Of a stretch of 64,000 bases of DNA, positions 50,873 to 59,682 are shown one piece after another. Location of the stretch: the NCBI GenBank assembly GCA_965204405.1, contig CBDBEN010000002.1, positions 248,001-312,000 of the forward strand, written 5' to 3'. The translations under genes were made by a program, and so were the position numbers. The notes below the pieces were generated by a model, which ran no database searches, was not told the DNA's origin, and saw nothing but the letters and a program-made list of their open reading frames with translations. The DNA comes from JANQPX01 sp965204405 (GTDB taxonomy: Bacteria > Pseudomonadota > Alphaproteobacteria > Geminicoccales > Geminicoccaceae). Within the stretch, counting starts at the first letter, position 1, and every line of letters begins with the position of its first letter.

Positions 50873-52924
50873 TCATCGGTTGAGTCCGTATTGCTTCATT
50901 TTGCGATAGAGCGTGCTTCTGGAGATTTTGAGCTTTTTTGCAACCCGGGAGAGATTGCTGCCGCCGTTCTCAATGGCATGCTCGATCGCTTGGCGTTCCG
51001 TATCCTCAAGACTAGCATTTGTGGATAGCAGAGCCGCTTCTGCAGCATGACCGGAATCGTTGGTCGTGGTCGCCTCAGCCTGGCTGATATCGTCTGGAAG
51101 ATCGGCGAGGCTGACGAGGCGATCGGTCGACATGAGGATCAGGCTCTCGATCAGGTTGCGCAGCTCGCGGACATTGCCCGGCCATGGGTAAAGGCGAAGG
51201 GCGGTCCAGGCATCCCGATCGATGGTCAGGGGTTCGACACCGTATTTGGCGGCAAACAGACGATTGAAATAGTCGATCAGGCGGTCGATGTCGGTGGTGC
51301 GCTCGCGCAGCGGCGGGATATCGAGGGCTACCGTGCTGATACGAAAATAGAGATCCTGGCGAAATCGGCCGGCTGCGACTTCGTCCTTGAGGTTGCGGTT
51401 GGTCAGCGCCACAAGGCGGACATCGATCGGTCTGGGCTTGCCGTCGCCAAGGCGATAGACGGCGCCTTCCTCGAGGACTCGCAGGAGGTAGGGCTGAAGA
51501 TCGAGCGGCATCTCGCCGATCTCATCCAGACAGAGCGTGCCGCCATGAGCGAGCTCGAAACGTCCGGGGCGGCCGTCCCGGGCAGCGCCGGTGAAAGCGC
51601 CGGCGACATGGCCGAACAGCTCGGCGCCCAGCAGGTCCTTCGAGACGGCGCCGCAATTGAAGGCGATGAACGGTGCTTTGGCATCTGCCGTTCCGGCGGC
51701 ATGGATCAATTGTGCAAACAGTTCCTTGCCGACTCCCGTCTCGCCCTCCACCAGGACGGAGGTGCGGCCCTTGGCAGCGCGCTTGGCCTTGGAAATTGCA
51801 ATCTGCAGGCGCTCGCTGTCGCCGAGAATATCGGGCAGGCGCTGACGGCTGGGCAGGCTGATACTCGGCGCTGGCTGAGGCCTTGCCGGCGGACGTTTTC
51901 CGGAGGCCGTATAGATCAGCACCGCGCCGGACATGTCACCTCCGACACGAAGCGGCTTCAGCCAGGAGGGGCGAAGGGCTTCGGGCAAGCGCTCCACGAT
52001 GTCCTGATCCGAGCTGGCTTCACCCAGGTCTACCAGGCGGCTGCCGACGCTTAGGTCGAACCCATCGGCAATTTTCGCGCGAAGCGGCAGGGATTGGTCG
52101 TTGAGATGAATGATGCGGCCTTCCCGGTCGAGGACGACGACGCCATCGCCGCCGTTGCCGACGGGCATGGTGGAAAGGCAGGCTTCCAGGAGGCGAAGCC
52201 GCTCGGCACGTACCTGCTCGCCGAGGGCAAGCTCGATCTTTTCAGCTGCAAGCACTGCAAGAGCGACATTGTGGCGGCGAAAGATTTCGGGCGGTCCGGA
52301 AATATCGATCACACCGACGATGCTCCGGTCCAGCGGATCCCGGATCGGCGCCCCTGCACAGGTCCACGCTTTGATGCCTTCGCAAAAATGCTCGGCCGCA
52401 TGCACGAAGACCGGTTCTCCGGTCGAAAGCGCCGTGCCGATCCCATTGGTGCCGACGATCTCCTCATTCCAGTTTCCACCGGGTTCCAGCTTGATGTCGT
52501 GGCCGGCGTCCAAAGTTCGATTATCGCCGCGGGTATCGAGAATGATACCGTCCTTGTCGGTCAGCACGACCATCGCGGACGTCTCTTCGAGCAGGTCCGC
52601 CGCATGCTGAAACGTCGTATCCGCAGCGGCAAGCAGGTGGCGATTTTGGTGCCGGTACCGGTTGATCTGTGTATCGTCGGCGACATCCGGCGTGGCGCGT
52701 GCATGGGCATCGACGCCCGAAGAAGCGCTTCTTGTCCACGACCGCTCGATGATATGGCGAACCGGCAGGCGCTTGGTATCATTCTCGCCCGTGAGAAACC
52801 GTTCCCATGCCTCCATCGTGATCGTCTCGTCATAGACGCGATCGGCGACCGGACCGGCCAATCGTCTCCCCGCATGATGGCCCGCCATTTTCACGGCACT
52901 TGCTTTGCAGGGCGGCTTGATCAT
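50873..52924 (-). CDS. mimR: Sigma-54-dependent activator, AcoR/MimR type
   Basis: The 683-residue regulator has an N-terminal GAF-type sensory region (to about 240), a PAS-like segment (to about 330), an AAA+ domain (about 360-600) and a C-terminal Fis-type helix-turn-helix (NLSRVAKKLKISRSTLYRKMK). The AAA+ part has GETGVGKE (Walker A), GAFTGA (sigma-54 contact loop) and LCLDEIGEM (Walker B). This layout fits activators of acetoin and propane/acetone monooxygenase operons, and a perfect sigma-54 promoter lies before mimA. The N-terminal start is uncertain; ATGs at 52924, 52888 and 52816 are in frame. Confidence 0.92.
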   Translation of the reverse strand: MIKPPCKASAVKMAGHHAGRRLAGPVADRVYDETITMEAWERFLTGENDTKRLPVRHIIERSWTRSASSGVDAHARATPDVADDTQINRYRHQNRHLLAAADTTFQHAADLLEETSAMVVLTDKDGIILDTRGDNRTLDAGHDIKLEPGGNWNEEIVGTNGIGTALSTGEPVFVHAAEHFCEGIKAWTCAGAPIRDPLDRSIVGVIDISGPPEIFRRHNVALAVLAAEKIELALGEQVRAERLRLLEACLSTMPVGNGGDGVVVLDREGRIIHLNDQSLPLRAKIADGFDLSVGSRLVDLGEASSDQDIVERLPEALRPSWLKPLRVGGDMSGAVLIYTASGKRPPARPQPAPSISLPSRQRLPDILGDSERLQIAISKAKRAAKGRTSVLVEGETGVGKELFAQLIHAAGTADAKAPFIAFNCGAVSKDLLGAELFGHVAGAFTGAARDGRPGRFELAHGGTLCLDEIGEMPLDLQPYLLRVLEEGAVYRLGDGKPRPIDVRLVALTNRNLKDEVAAGRFRQDLYFRISTVALDIPPLRERTTDIDRLIDYFNRLFAAKYGVEPLTIDRDAWTALRLYPWPGNVRELRNLIESLILMSTDRLVSLADLPDDISQAEATTTNDSGHAAEAALLSTNASLEDTERQAIEHAIENGGSNLSRVAKKLKISRSTLYRKMKQYGLNR

Positions 52925-53031
52925 CGACCCGCTACCCAGCTATGGCCATGTGAAGGATGCTCTTGACGCGCATCGTCCCAAACCGAGCGATTGGAGCCGC
53001 TTGATCCGATGCCAATCTGAAGGGACAGCGC

Positions 53032-53544
53032 TCAGCCAACTGAATTATCCGAACTGGTCGAAGCGCCGGGAGCGATGCCAAGGCGCTCCGTCAGCGTTTT
53101 GACAAGATCGTCCTCTGAGAAGCCTTGGACTATCTCCTTGCCGTCTAGATCGATGACCATCGCCCTCAAGCTGTCATCGATCACCGCATAAAAGCCGTTC
53201 TCCTTGGTAGCGAGAATGAAGCGTTGATGGCGCCGCGGACCTCGAATTTCTCCGAGGAAATGGAGCTGCCGGCTGGTTTCCTGATCGGCGACGACCACAC
53301 GGCCATTGACACTGATGCGAACATAAGGCCGCACCGTCTCACGAGCGTCGGTCGCCCGGCCGGTATGAATGATCAGCCCCTCGGGGGCGGGCGCCGATAC
53401 GGGGCGCTGCTGCCGGCTCGACAACTGCCCACCTGACAGATGATCCATCATTTTATGAATGGTGCCGCGATTTTCCCGAAGCATTTGCTTTGCAGCAACA
53501 TCTTCCCGGCGAGGTCCATCCCGCTTGGAGATAATATCGACCAC
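53032..53544 (-). CDS. Unknown 170-residue protein upstream of the activator
   Basis: Starts with GTG at 53544, with GGGAG nine bases upstream. The N-terminal 45 residues are polar and possibly helical, and a proline-rich linker (PVSAPAPEG) precedes a compact domain with repeated strands (YVRISVNGRVVVADQETSRQLHFLGEIRG, FYAVIDDSLRAMVIDLDGKEI). The C-terminus is Ser-rich. It has no signal peptide. It is on the same strand as the activator and could be cotranscribed with it over a gap of 107 bases. No family was recognised. Confidence 0.7.
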   Translation of the reverse strand: MVDIISKRDGPRREDVAAKQMLRENRGTIHKMMDHLSGGQLSSRQQRPVSAPAPEGLIIHTGRATDARETVRPYVRISVNGRVVVADQETSRQLHFLGEIRGPRRHQRFILATKENGFYAVIDDSLRAMVIDLDGKEIVQGFSEDDLVKTLTERLGIAPGASTSSDNSVG

Positions 53545-54024
53545 TGCCTCTCTCCCTGATTTGCTGGAGGCAAGCGCCGTATGCCGGCGTTAATTTTTCT
53601 TGGCAATCAGAACTGTTCTCCTTTCAAATTAGTTGATTAGCCGCTCAAGTACCAGCGCTTTTTAACTTTCGACCATGTGGGAAGCCTATCGGTCGTGCCT
53701 CAGCCCACAATCCTACACGCTGTATTCTGATCAAAAGAAATAGTCTGTATTGGGGACGGTTTGAAAATTCCATTTTATGGTGATTGGTATGGATATATTG
53801 TTCTCTTAGAGGTAGTTAAGACAGTGTCTTTCCTACGTCAGGATGCCAGCAATCCCTGGCTAACTCATTGGTTTAGTGCTATCTTCTCGGCGCTCAGGTT
53901 TTGCCCAAGCCCAAGCCAAAGGCCCTATGCCGGGGTTTATGGCGGCTTGAGGCTTGCTGAATTTGGATGAAGAGACTCCATCAAGCGAATGCCGCGCTGG
54001 TTTGGGGGAGGGAAAGCAGACGCC
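53545..54024. other. Intergenic region, AT-rich in its middle
   Basis: Separates divergent genes. Bases 53590-53850 are AT-rich with several TTTT/AAAA tracts, probably the promoters. A short frame at 53761-53970 lacks a normal start and ribosome site. No other feature was seen. Confidence 0.4.
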
Positions 54025-55479
54025 ATGTCAATCAATCTGGTCGACCTAGTCATGAAACAGGTCGGGGGGAACCTTCCGGGTGTGCTGGGTTCGCTGTTGG
54101 GGGAAAGTGCCGATAAGACAAAAGGCGCCCTCGCTGGCGCTGTCCCGGCCATCCTCGGCGGGTTGATGGGCGTGGCGTCGAAAGGCGGTACTGCTGCGGA
54201 TCAGCTTGCCGCCGCGGTTGGCAGCCAGGACGACAGCATGCTCGACGATCTTGCGGGTATGCTCGGCGGGGGCGATCATCAGGCGATTGCCGATCAGGGT
54301 GGTGACCTCCTCAAGTCTCTGCTGGGAGAGGGCATTGCCGGTAGCCTCGTCGGTGCCGTCAGCAAGTTCAGCGGCCTCGGTAGCGGGTCGGTGAAATCCT
54401 TGCTTGGTACCCTTGCCCCGATCGTCTTGTCCGTGCTCGGCCGCCAGCAAAAGAGTGAAGGTCTGGATGCAGGGGGACTTATAGGACTCCTCTCGAGCCA
54501 GAAGGATCATATCTCGAACGCTATGCCTGCCGGCTTGGCCTCTGCTCTCGGCGGTACGGGTTTTCTGGATGCTCTCACCGGATCGGCTGGTGACGCGGCG
54601 GCCAAGCTTGGCGATACGGCGCAGGAAGCGGCAGCTGTCGCTGGTGACGCCGTCGAGCGTGCGGCAGAAGCAGCGGGAGAAGCTGCAAGTTCGGCAGCGG
54701 CCGCTGCCAGCAGTGGTGCCGATGCGGCTTCTGACGCCGCTGCCCGCGCTGCGAGAACGATCGCCCGGGCTGCCGCCAATGCTGCCCCGGAAGCCAATCC
54801 GGCCGTTTCCAATATGGCTGCGAAGGGTGGTGTCTGGCTTCGTTGGGGTTTGCCGCTTGTTATTCTTCTGGTGTTGATCTGGCTCGCCTTCAGCTTCCTG
54901 GGCGGCGGTGGCGAGGAGGAGGTGGTGAGCGATGCCGCCGAGGCGACGGCTTCAGCAGTCGAAACCACGACAGCAGCTGCGACCGACGCTGCCAGCGAGG
55001 TCGGAGACGCGGTGAGGTCCGTGACCGAGGCGACGACCGAGGTTGTTAGCGAAGTAGCGACCGACATTGCAGCCGAGATCCCGACCGAAGCCGCTGAACC
55101 TGTTGAAAAAGCTGCAGAAACCACGAGGACCTCCGGCAATTTAGAGATTGCGATGGTCGGTGAGGTCGACGTCGGCATGGAATTGATCTCGGTCTTCGAG
55201 GGGATGGCCGATGCGTTGGGCAGTATCAAGGATGCGGAATCCGCCGAAGCGGCCGTTCCTGCCCTGGAAGAAGTGAGCGCCAGCCTGGACAGCTTGACAG
55301 GTCTTGCAGGTCAGCTGCCGGAAGGCTCGGTCGGCGGTATTTCCGAGATGGTCGGCAGTGCCGTCAGCGGGATTGACGGCTTGATGAGAAAGCTGAATGC
55401 GGAACCTGGTGTCGGCGAGGCGATCGACCCTGTCATTACCGAGATCAAGGAAAAGCTTGCGGCCTTTGTCCCTGCTTGA
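54025..55479 (+). CDS. DUF937 (YidB-like) protein with a membrane anchor
   Basis: From the ATG at 54025 the protein has 484 residues. The N-terminal 190 form a DUF937 domain (LVMKQVGGNLPGVLGSLLGES, GALAGAVPAILGGLMG, ADQGGDLLKSLLGEG). An Ala-rich coiled segment follows with repeated AADAAxxAAx patterns, then one membrane helix (LPLVILLVLIWLAFSFLGGG), a Thr/Ala/Glu-rich stretch and a helical C-terminal domain of about 110 residues. The composition of the middle part is low complexity. The molecular role of DUF937 is unknown; YidB-like proteins are small cytosolic or periplasmic structural proteins. Confidence 0.85.
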   Translation: MSINLVDLVMKQVGGNLPGVLGSLLGESADKTKGALAGAVPAILGGLMGVASKGGTAADQLAAAVGSQDDSMLDDLAGMLGGGDHQAIADQGGDLLKSLLGEGIAGSLVGAVSKFSGLGSGSVKSLLGTLAPIVLSVLGRQQKSEGLDAGGLIGLLSSQKDHISNAMPAGLASALGGTGFLDALTGSAGDAAAKLGDTAQEAAAVAGDAVERAAEAAGEAASSAAAAASSGADAASDAAARAARTIARAAANAAPEANPAVSNMAAKGGVWLRWGLPLVILLVLIWLAFSFLGGGGEEEVVSDAAEATASAVETTTAAATDAASEVGDAVRSVTEATTEVVSEVATDIAAEIPTEAAEPVEKAAETTRTSGNLEIAMVGEVDVGMELISVFEGMADALGSIKDAESAEAAVPALEEVSASLDSLTGLAGQLPEGSVGGISEMVGSAVSGIDGLMRKLNAEPGVGEAIDPVITEIKEKLAAFVPA

Positions 55480-55522
55480 GCAAAGGATTCACCTCACCCG
55501 TCGGCACCTGTCCTGTCAGTCT

Positions 55523-56884
55523 TCAGAAAAGCCCGTAATCATCGGGATACTGGGTTCTGGTGGAAAAGATGTGGCTGTGTTCGTTCGGGGGTGACAGCCT
55601 CGGGCCGGCTCTGATGTCGCCGATTTGACGCCAGCGCAGATTGTTGGCGATGAGACGCTGATAGCGCCCGCCGGTAAGATCCCGATCAGCCAGGAGCAAT
55701 TGCTTGCCTACTCTTTCGAAGGTCAGGTCATCGACATCGAGAGATTGCCAGGTGGCAGCGAGGCCGAGGGCGACGTCGTCTCGGGCGTCCAGCAGCGCCT
55801 CCTTGAAACCCATGGGATCTCGCTCATAAGCATCGTCGAATGTCTCTTGGATGATGTCCTGCGCCTCATCGTTCCTCTGCAGGACATCGGCCAGGTCCTC
55901 GGTTTGCTCGCTGACCAGGCCCCGGTCGAGCAGATGCTCATGAAAGACGTCGACCAGGATGTCGAACATCGCGCCGGTGAGCGGCTGGGCGAGATGATGC
56001 TCGTTGTGCCAGCCGTCCCGGTAGTCGGCCATGCGCTCCCGGTTGTTGGCAAGCCGGATCTGCTCATAGGTGGAGAGCTCGGCTATTCTCGCCAATTGGT
56101 TGAAGGTGTAGAGATTGCCGCTGGTGTGGTCGAGAAGCTCGTCCACGACACTATCGAAATGCAGTGCCGAGATCAAAGAGATGACATCGGCGGTGGACTC
56201 GTGAAAAGCAAAATACTCGCCATCGACACGATCGAGGTCGGGAAGGCCAAGCAGGCTGAAGATCAGGAGATGGCCAACCTCATGCGCGATCAGATCGAAG
56301 TTCAGACTGAACGGGCTGATGCTCCCGTCCTTGGTTTCAGCCGATCCGATTTCCATATAACCATAGCCGGCGGTGGCATTGTCGAAATGGCGCAGCAGAA
56401 CGATTTCCAGGCGTTCATGGTCGGCGCGGAAATGCCAGGGCACGGGACCGCCGAGATAGGCTTCCCAGATGTCAAGGACATAGCGGGCAGCGCCATAAAC
56501 ATGGGCGGCTTCGAATTCCGGCGTGCCCACGGGAAGATGGTCGAGATGGCCGTCGGGACTGGGCATGACGGGCCGATAGAGTGGACCCTGCCAGGGCGGA
56601 ATTTGAAAGAGCGGCGGACGTCCGGCTGGAGCGGCGCTGGTGCCGTAGGGGATAGGCTTGTCGATGGGGTCGATAACATACATGCGGTCGTCGGAGGGGC
56701 CCTCACCCAATACTTCCGGCGGTGTCGAAAGCCAGACCGTCTCAGGCGCTGCCGCATCTTCGCCAACCGGCGTTTGCGGAAACAGGCGAACGCGGGTGCC
56801 GCCGAGCTCATCGACGCGAAAGCCGCGTCTCCCTCTACTTGCCGGCCTGATGCGGTTGAAACGTGGCGCAAGTCTCAATGGCAT
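55523..56884 (-). CDS. Gluzincin-type zinc metallopeptidase
   Basis: The 453-residue protein has HEVGH (HExxH zinc site) in LIAHEVGHLLIFSLLG, and the third ligand is the Glu of FHESTADVISL, the ExxxD arrangement of gluzincins. The C-terminal half is a helical domain like those of thermolysin relatives. There is no signal peptide. The ATG at 56884 has AAGGAG nine bases upstream and is preferred over 56911. The TfuA gene ends 130 bases upstream on the same strand, so the two may share a transcript, but the gap leaves this open. The substrate is unknown. Confidence 0.8.
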   Translation of the reverse strand: MPLRLAPRFNRIRPASRGRRGFRVDELGGTRVRLFPQTPVGEDAAAPETVWLSTPPEVLGEGPSDDRMYVIDPIDKPIPYGTSAAPAGRPPLFQIPPWQGPLYRPVMPSPDGHLDHLPVGTPEFEAAHVYGAARYVLDIWEAYLGGPVPWHFRADHERLEIVLLRHFDNATAGYGYMEIGSAETKDGSISPFSLNFDLIAHEVGHLLIFSLLGLPDLDRVDGEYFAFHESTADVISLISALHFDSVVDELLDHTSGNLYTFNQLARIAELSTYEQIRLANNRERMADYRDGWHNEHHLAQPLTGAMFDILVDVFHEHLLDRGLVSEQTEDLADVLQRNDEAQDIIQETFDDAYERDPMGFKEALLDARDDVALGLAATWQSLDVDDLTFERVGKQLLLADRDLTGGRYQRLIANNLRWRQIGDIRAGPRLSPPNEHSHIFSTRTQYPDDYGLF

Positions 56885-57014
56885 GACGGCATGCTCCTTC
56901 AACAATCGCATGGTCCTGAATAGCCGGACCAGCTCTCGAAATCATCACGACAATATAGAGCCACCTCTACTCTAGAGCTTAATAGGAAGAGTTGAAAGCG
57001 ACACTATCTCCTCG

Positions 57015-58364
57015 TCATTGCTTCCCCGAGACAAATAAATACTCCCGGCGCAGGGCTTGGTCGAAATGTTGATGGTCCCCGAAACCGAGGCGGCGCGCAT
57101 AATGGTTTATGTCGTCCGGAATTGCCTCCTGCCGTTGCTGCTCGAAATACCAGGCGCGGAGTTGTGGCAGGGAAACCGGAAACTCGGACGGGTTCGGATC
57201 CATCTTGCCGATGGTGTCGAGAAAATGCCGCTTGGCCGCGGCACGCTCGGCAAGGGGGAGATAACGTCCGTCCAGGCGAAGTTCGTCCAGGATGTGACGC
57301 CCGATCCCGGCGCCCTCTGCGACCAACATGGTCTCGATCGCCGTTTCGTCGGCCATGGCTTGTTCGAAGCCGGCGTCATCCAAGTGATGGCGTGCAAGCC
57401 AGCTGTCCAGATCGGCGCGCCGAAACAACCCTTCTCGTTGGCGAAACGCTGTCTTTGCCGCAGCACTGCTCTGCTCTGCAGGCTTTATCGGAACATGATC
57501 GGCGCGGGACAGATAGCGGAGCAGGGCCAGACGATAGAGCGGATCGGACGGGCCTGCCTGCAACCGGGCTTCCTCCAGCACGGAAGCGGCACACTTGTCC
57601 TCATTGCTGTCGGGTGTTTGGAGAGGTGTGCTGTCGGCGTGTTTGACCACATCGTCCCACATCTCAGTCCACTCGAAGTGAAAACCGGGCGGTGGGGGAG
57701 ACACGGCGCGGTCGAGACAGGCGGATATCGCCTCGATCATCAGGAGCGCATCCGCACGTTTCAAATCAGCTCGATGATCAGGTAGCCATGCCTTGAGGGC
57801 TCTCAGAGCTGAGGGATCAAGGCTTGCCGCCTCGGCAGCGGCCAGAAGGTCCGGCCAGCGGCGTTCCTGATAGAACGTTGCTTTCGCCAATCTTTCCAAT
57901 TGGCCTGATATGGCCGTATCGATGACATTCTGCCGCCTGGCCTCTTCCAGGGTAGCACGAATATTGACCATCGGTTCCGAGAGCGGCAGGAAACCGGCAT
58001 CGTTAGGGGCGTGCAGGACGGCGACCTCGTCATCGTCGTCGAGCCTGCCGTCGCGATAGGCTTCGAAAACTGCGCCGACGCCCTGCATGCCGAAAACATG
58101 CAGTTCGGCCGCGCGCAGAGCCCCCATGCTGGCGCTGCCGAAAACATGAATGCCCTCGGTCATCGCCCAGAGGATTTCCTTGTGCCAGATTGAAGCCTGG
58201 CCCTCGAAATAACCGTCGACAATGCCGATTGCGACCGGCTTTTCCCGTGCCGCGCGATAGACGTCGCCTTGCGCAGCCGGCGGCAGGAAGGCGACGCCTT
58301 TAGGGGGGACGAGATCGGTCCGAGCAAGGGTGGGGCCGGTGAAGACATAGGCCTTGGGCTTCAT
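57015..58364 (-). CDS. tfuA: TfuA domain protein
   Basis: The 449-residue protein starts at the ATG at 58364, which overlaps the YcaO stop codon by four bases (ATGA) and follows GAGAGG. The N-terminal 200 residues match TfuA: AYVFTGPTL, VAIGIVDGYFEGQASIWHKEILWAM and GSASMGALRAAELHVFGMQGVG. The remainder is a helical extension. TfuA partners with YcaO to install thioamides by delivering sulfide; in archaea this makes thioglycine in methyl-coenzyme M reductase, in rhizobia it modifies trifolitoxin. No methanogenesis or trifolitoxin gene is here, so the target is unknown. Confidence 0.9.
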   Translation of the reverse strand: MKPKAYVFTGPTLARTDLVPPKGVAFLPPAAQGDVYRAAREKPVAIGIVDGYFEGQASIWHKEILWAMTEGIHVFGSASMGALRAAELHVFGMQGVGAVFEAYRDGRLDDDDEVAVLHAPNDAGFLPLSEPMVNIRATLEEARRQNVIDTAISGQLERLAKATFYQERRWPDLLAAAEAASLDPSALRALKAWLPDHRADLKRADALLMIEAISACLDRAVSPPPPGFHFEWTEMWDDVVKHADSTPLQTPDSNEDKCAASVLEEARLQAGPSDPLYRLALLRYLSRADHVPIKPAEQSSAAAKTAFRQREGLFRRADLDSWLARHHLDDAGFEQAMADETAIETMLVAEGAGIGRHILDELRLDGRYLPLAERAAAKRHFLDTIGKMDPNPSEFPVSLPQLRAWYFEQQRQEAIPDDINHYARRLGFGDHQHFDQALRREYLFVSGKQ

Positions 58365-59590
58365 AGGCAACCTCTCACCGCCAAGGCTCGCGAGCCTGGA
58401 ACATAGCCGTCATGATCATCAAGCTCTTCCAGGCCGGGAATGATCACCTTGACCACGGCGACATTGAACGCCGGATTGGTGAGGTCGACCGCAGCCACCT
58501 GGTTGATACCGACAGTCTTGAGCCGCTCCAGAAGATAAGTCAGATCTTCGGCGAAGGTTTTGCCGATTGGCTGTGAAGCGGTACCGCTGAAGGCCCGGCC
58601 TGGCCCCTGCCGCCGCATCAAGTCAGTTACCGGCCTTAGTTTGCGCGAGCGTCCGGCAGATGTGAACTCGTCCGGTGAAAGGTCGTCGCGGGCGCCAGTG
58701 ATGTAGGTCATGCGCACCTGTACTGCTTCGGTAAGAGCGCGTAGCAGAGCTACCTCAGGTGCCAGATGGCAGCCGGCCCCAATGCCCGGATGGGAGACAT
58801 CGACGCGGCAATCGAGTAGCGTTGCGTAGAAAACGGGGATGCCAAGATCGCTGGTCACATCGAAGGCGGCGACCTCAAGCCCCGCCTCATCCAGACGCCG
58901 TAGCACCTCCGAACAGGCAGGATCACCAACCGTGTCCAAATCAAGCCTCGTCAAGGTGCCGGGGTCGACGTTCGACAAGGTGACGGCATCGCGCTCGATC
59001 ACCTCGAAGATGGCGTGGCAAGCGGCTTCAAGCAGGTGGTTGCCGGAGGCCAGGCCGTTGGTGCTCGGGCTGAAGCAGCCGGCACCGGTCGGCGAAGGCA
59101 AGGTGAAGTTGGTGTGCACGGTCTCGTAGGGCAGCCACAGCGGAACGCCGTTCAGAAGATCGAAACCCTCGATCCAGAGCATCGGAAGATCCGGATGGTA
59201 GTTGCTGCCGGCTAGCTTCGGCAGGCGATCCAGGTCGACCAGGTCGTGGGATGACAGCATGTCGTTGTGTGAGGCAAGCTTCAGCGGGTGCCGGATATGC
59301 TCGGCGTGATGGATCTCGATCGCTTCCATGATGCCGGACACTTTGGCTGCGTCGAGATCCAGGCCTTTGCCCTGGGAAACGGCGATCGAGCGGGCATTCG
59401 GTCTGGTGACCATGATCACCGGCACGCCAATCCGATCCAGCCCGGTGACATCGGCAATCCGTGTAATGCCCATTGCCGGCAGCAATGGTCTGACTTTGCT
59501 CAGCGTTTCGACGGGAGGGACGAGCCGGTGCGTGCCGTCTTGAAAGCGTTTCCTGCCGGGATCGGCATCAATTGCGAATCCATGAACCAT
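58361..59590 (-). CDS. ycaO: YcaO-domain protein
   Basis: The 409-residue protein carries the YcaO ATP-binding signature in its central half (ACHAIFEVIERDAVTLSNV, with the conserved ExxER-type residues) and GAGCHLAPEVALLRALTEAVQVR. The C-terminus lacks the Pro-rich tail of azoline-forming YcaO enzymes and ends in RGCL. YcaO enzymes use ATP to activate backbone amides for cyclisation or thioamidation; with TfuA as the next gene (overlapping by four bases) thioamidation is most likely. No precursor peptide was found within about 2 kb. It sits 92 bases downstream of the DUF1989-GcvT gene. Confidence 0.92.
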   Translation of the reverse strand: MVHGFAIDADPGRKRFQDGTHRLVPPVETLSKVRPLLPAMGITRIADVTGLDRIGVPVIMVTRPNARSIAVSQGKGLDLDAAKVSGIMEAIEIHHAEHIRHPLKLASHNDMLSSHDLVDLDRLPKLAGSNYHPDLPMLWIEGFDLLNGVPLWLPYETVHTNFTLPSPTGAGCFSPSTNGLASGNHLLEAACHAIFEVIERDAVTLSNVDPGTLTRLDLDTVGDPACSEVLRRLDEAGLEVAAFDVTSDLGIPVFYATLLDCRVDVSHPGIGAGCHLAPEVALLRALTEAVQVRMTYITGARDDLSPDEFTSAGRSRKLRPVTDLMRRQGPGRAFSGTASQPIGKTFAEDLTYLLERLKTVGINQVAAVDLTNPAFNVAVVKVIIPGLEELDDHDGYVPGSRALAVRGCL

Positions 59591-59682
59591 CGCGGTGCAA
59601 CATTCAAATCAATGGCAACGAACGTCGATAATAACTATGCGTTCATTGTCACCGAAAATCAGCACCGCGCAAGGTCAGTGTT

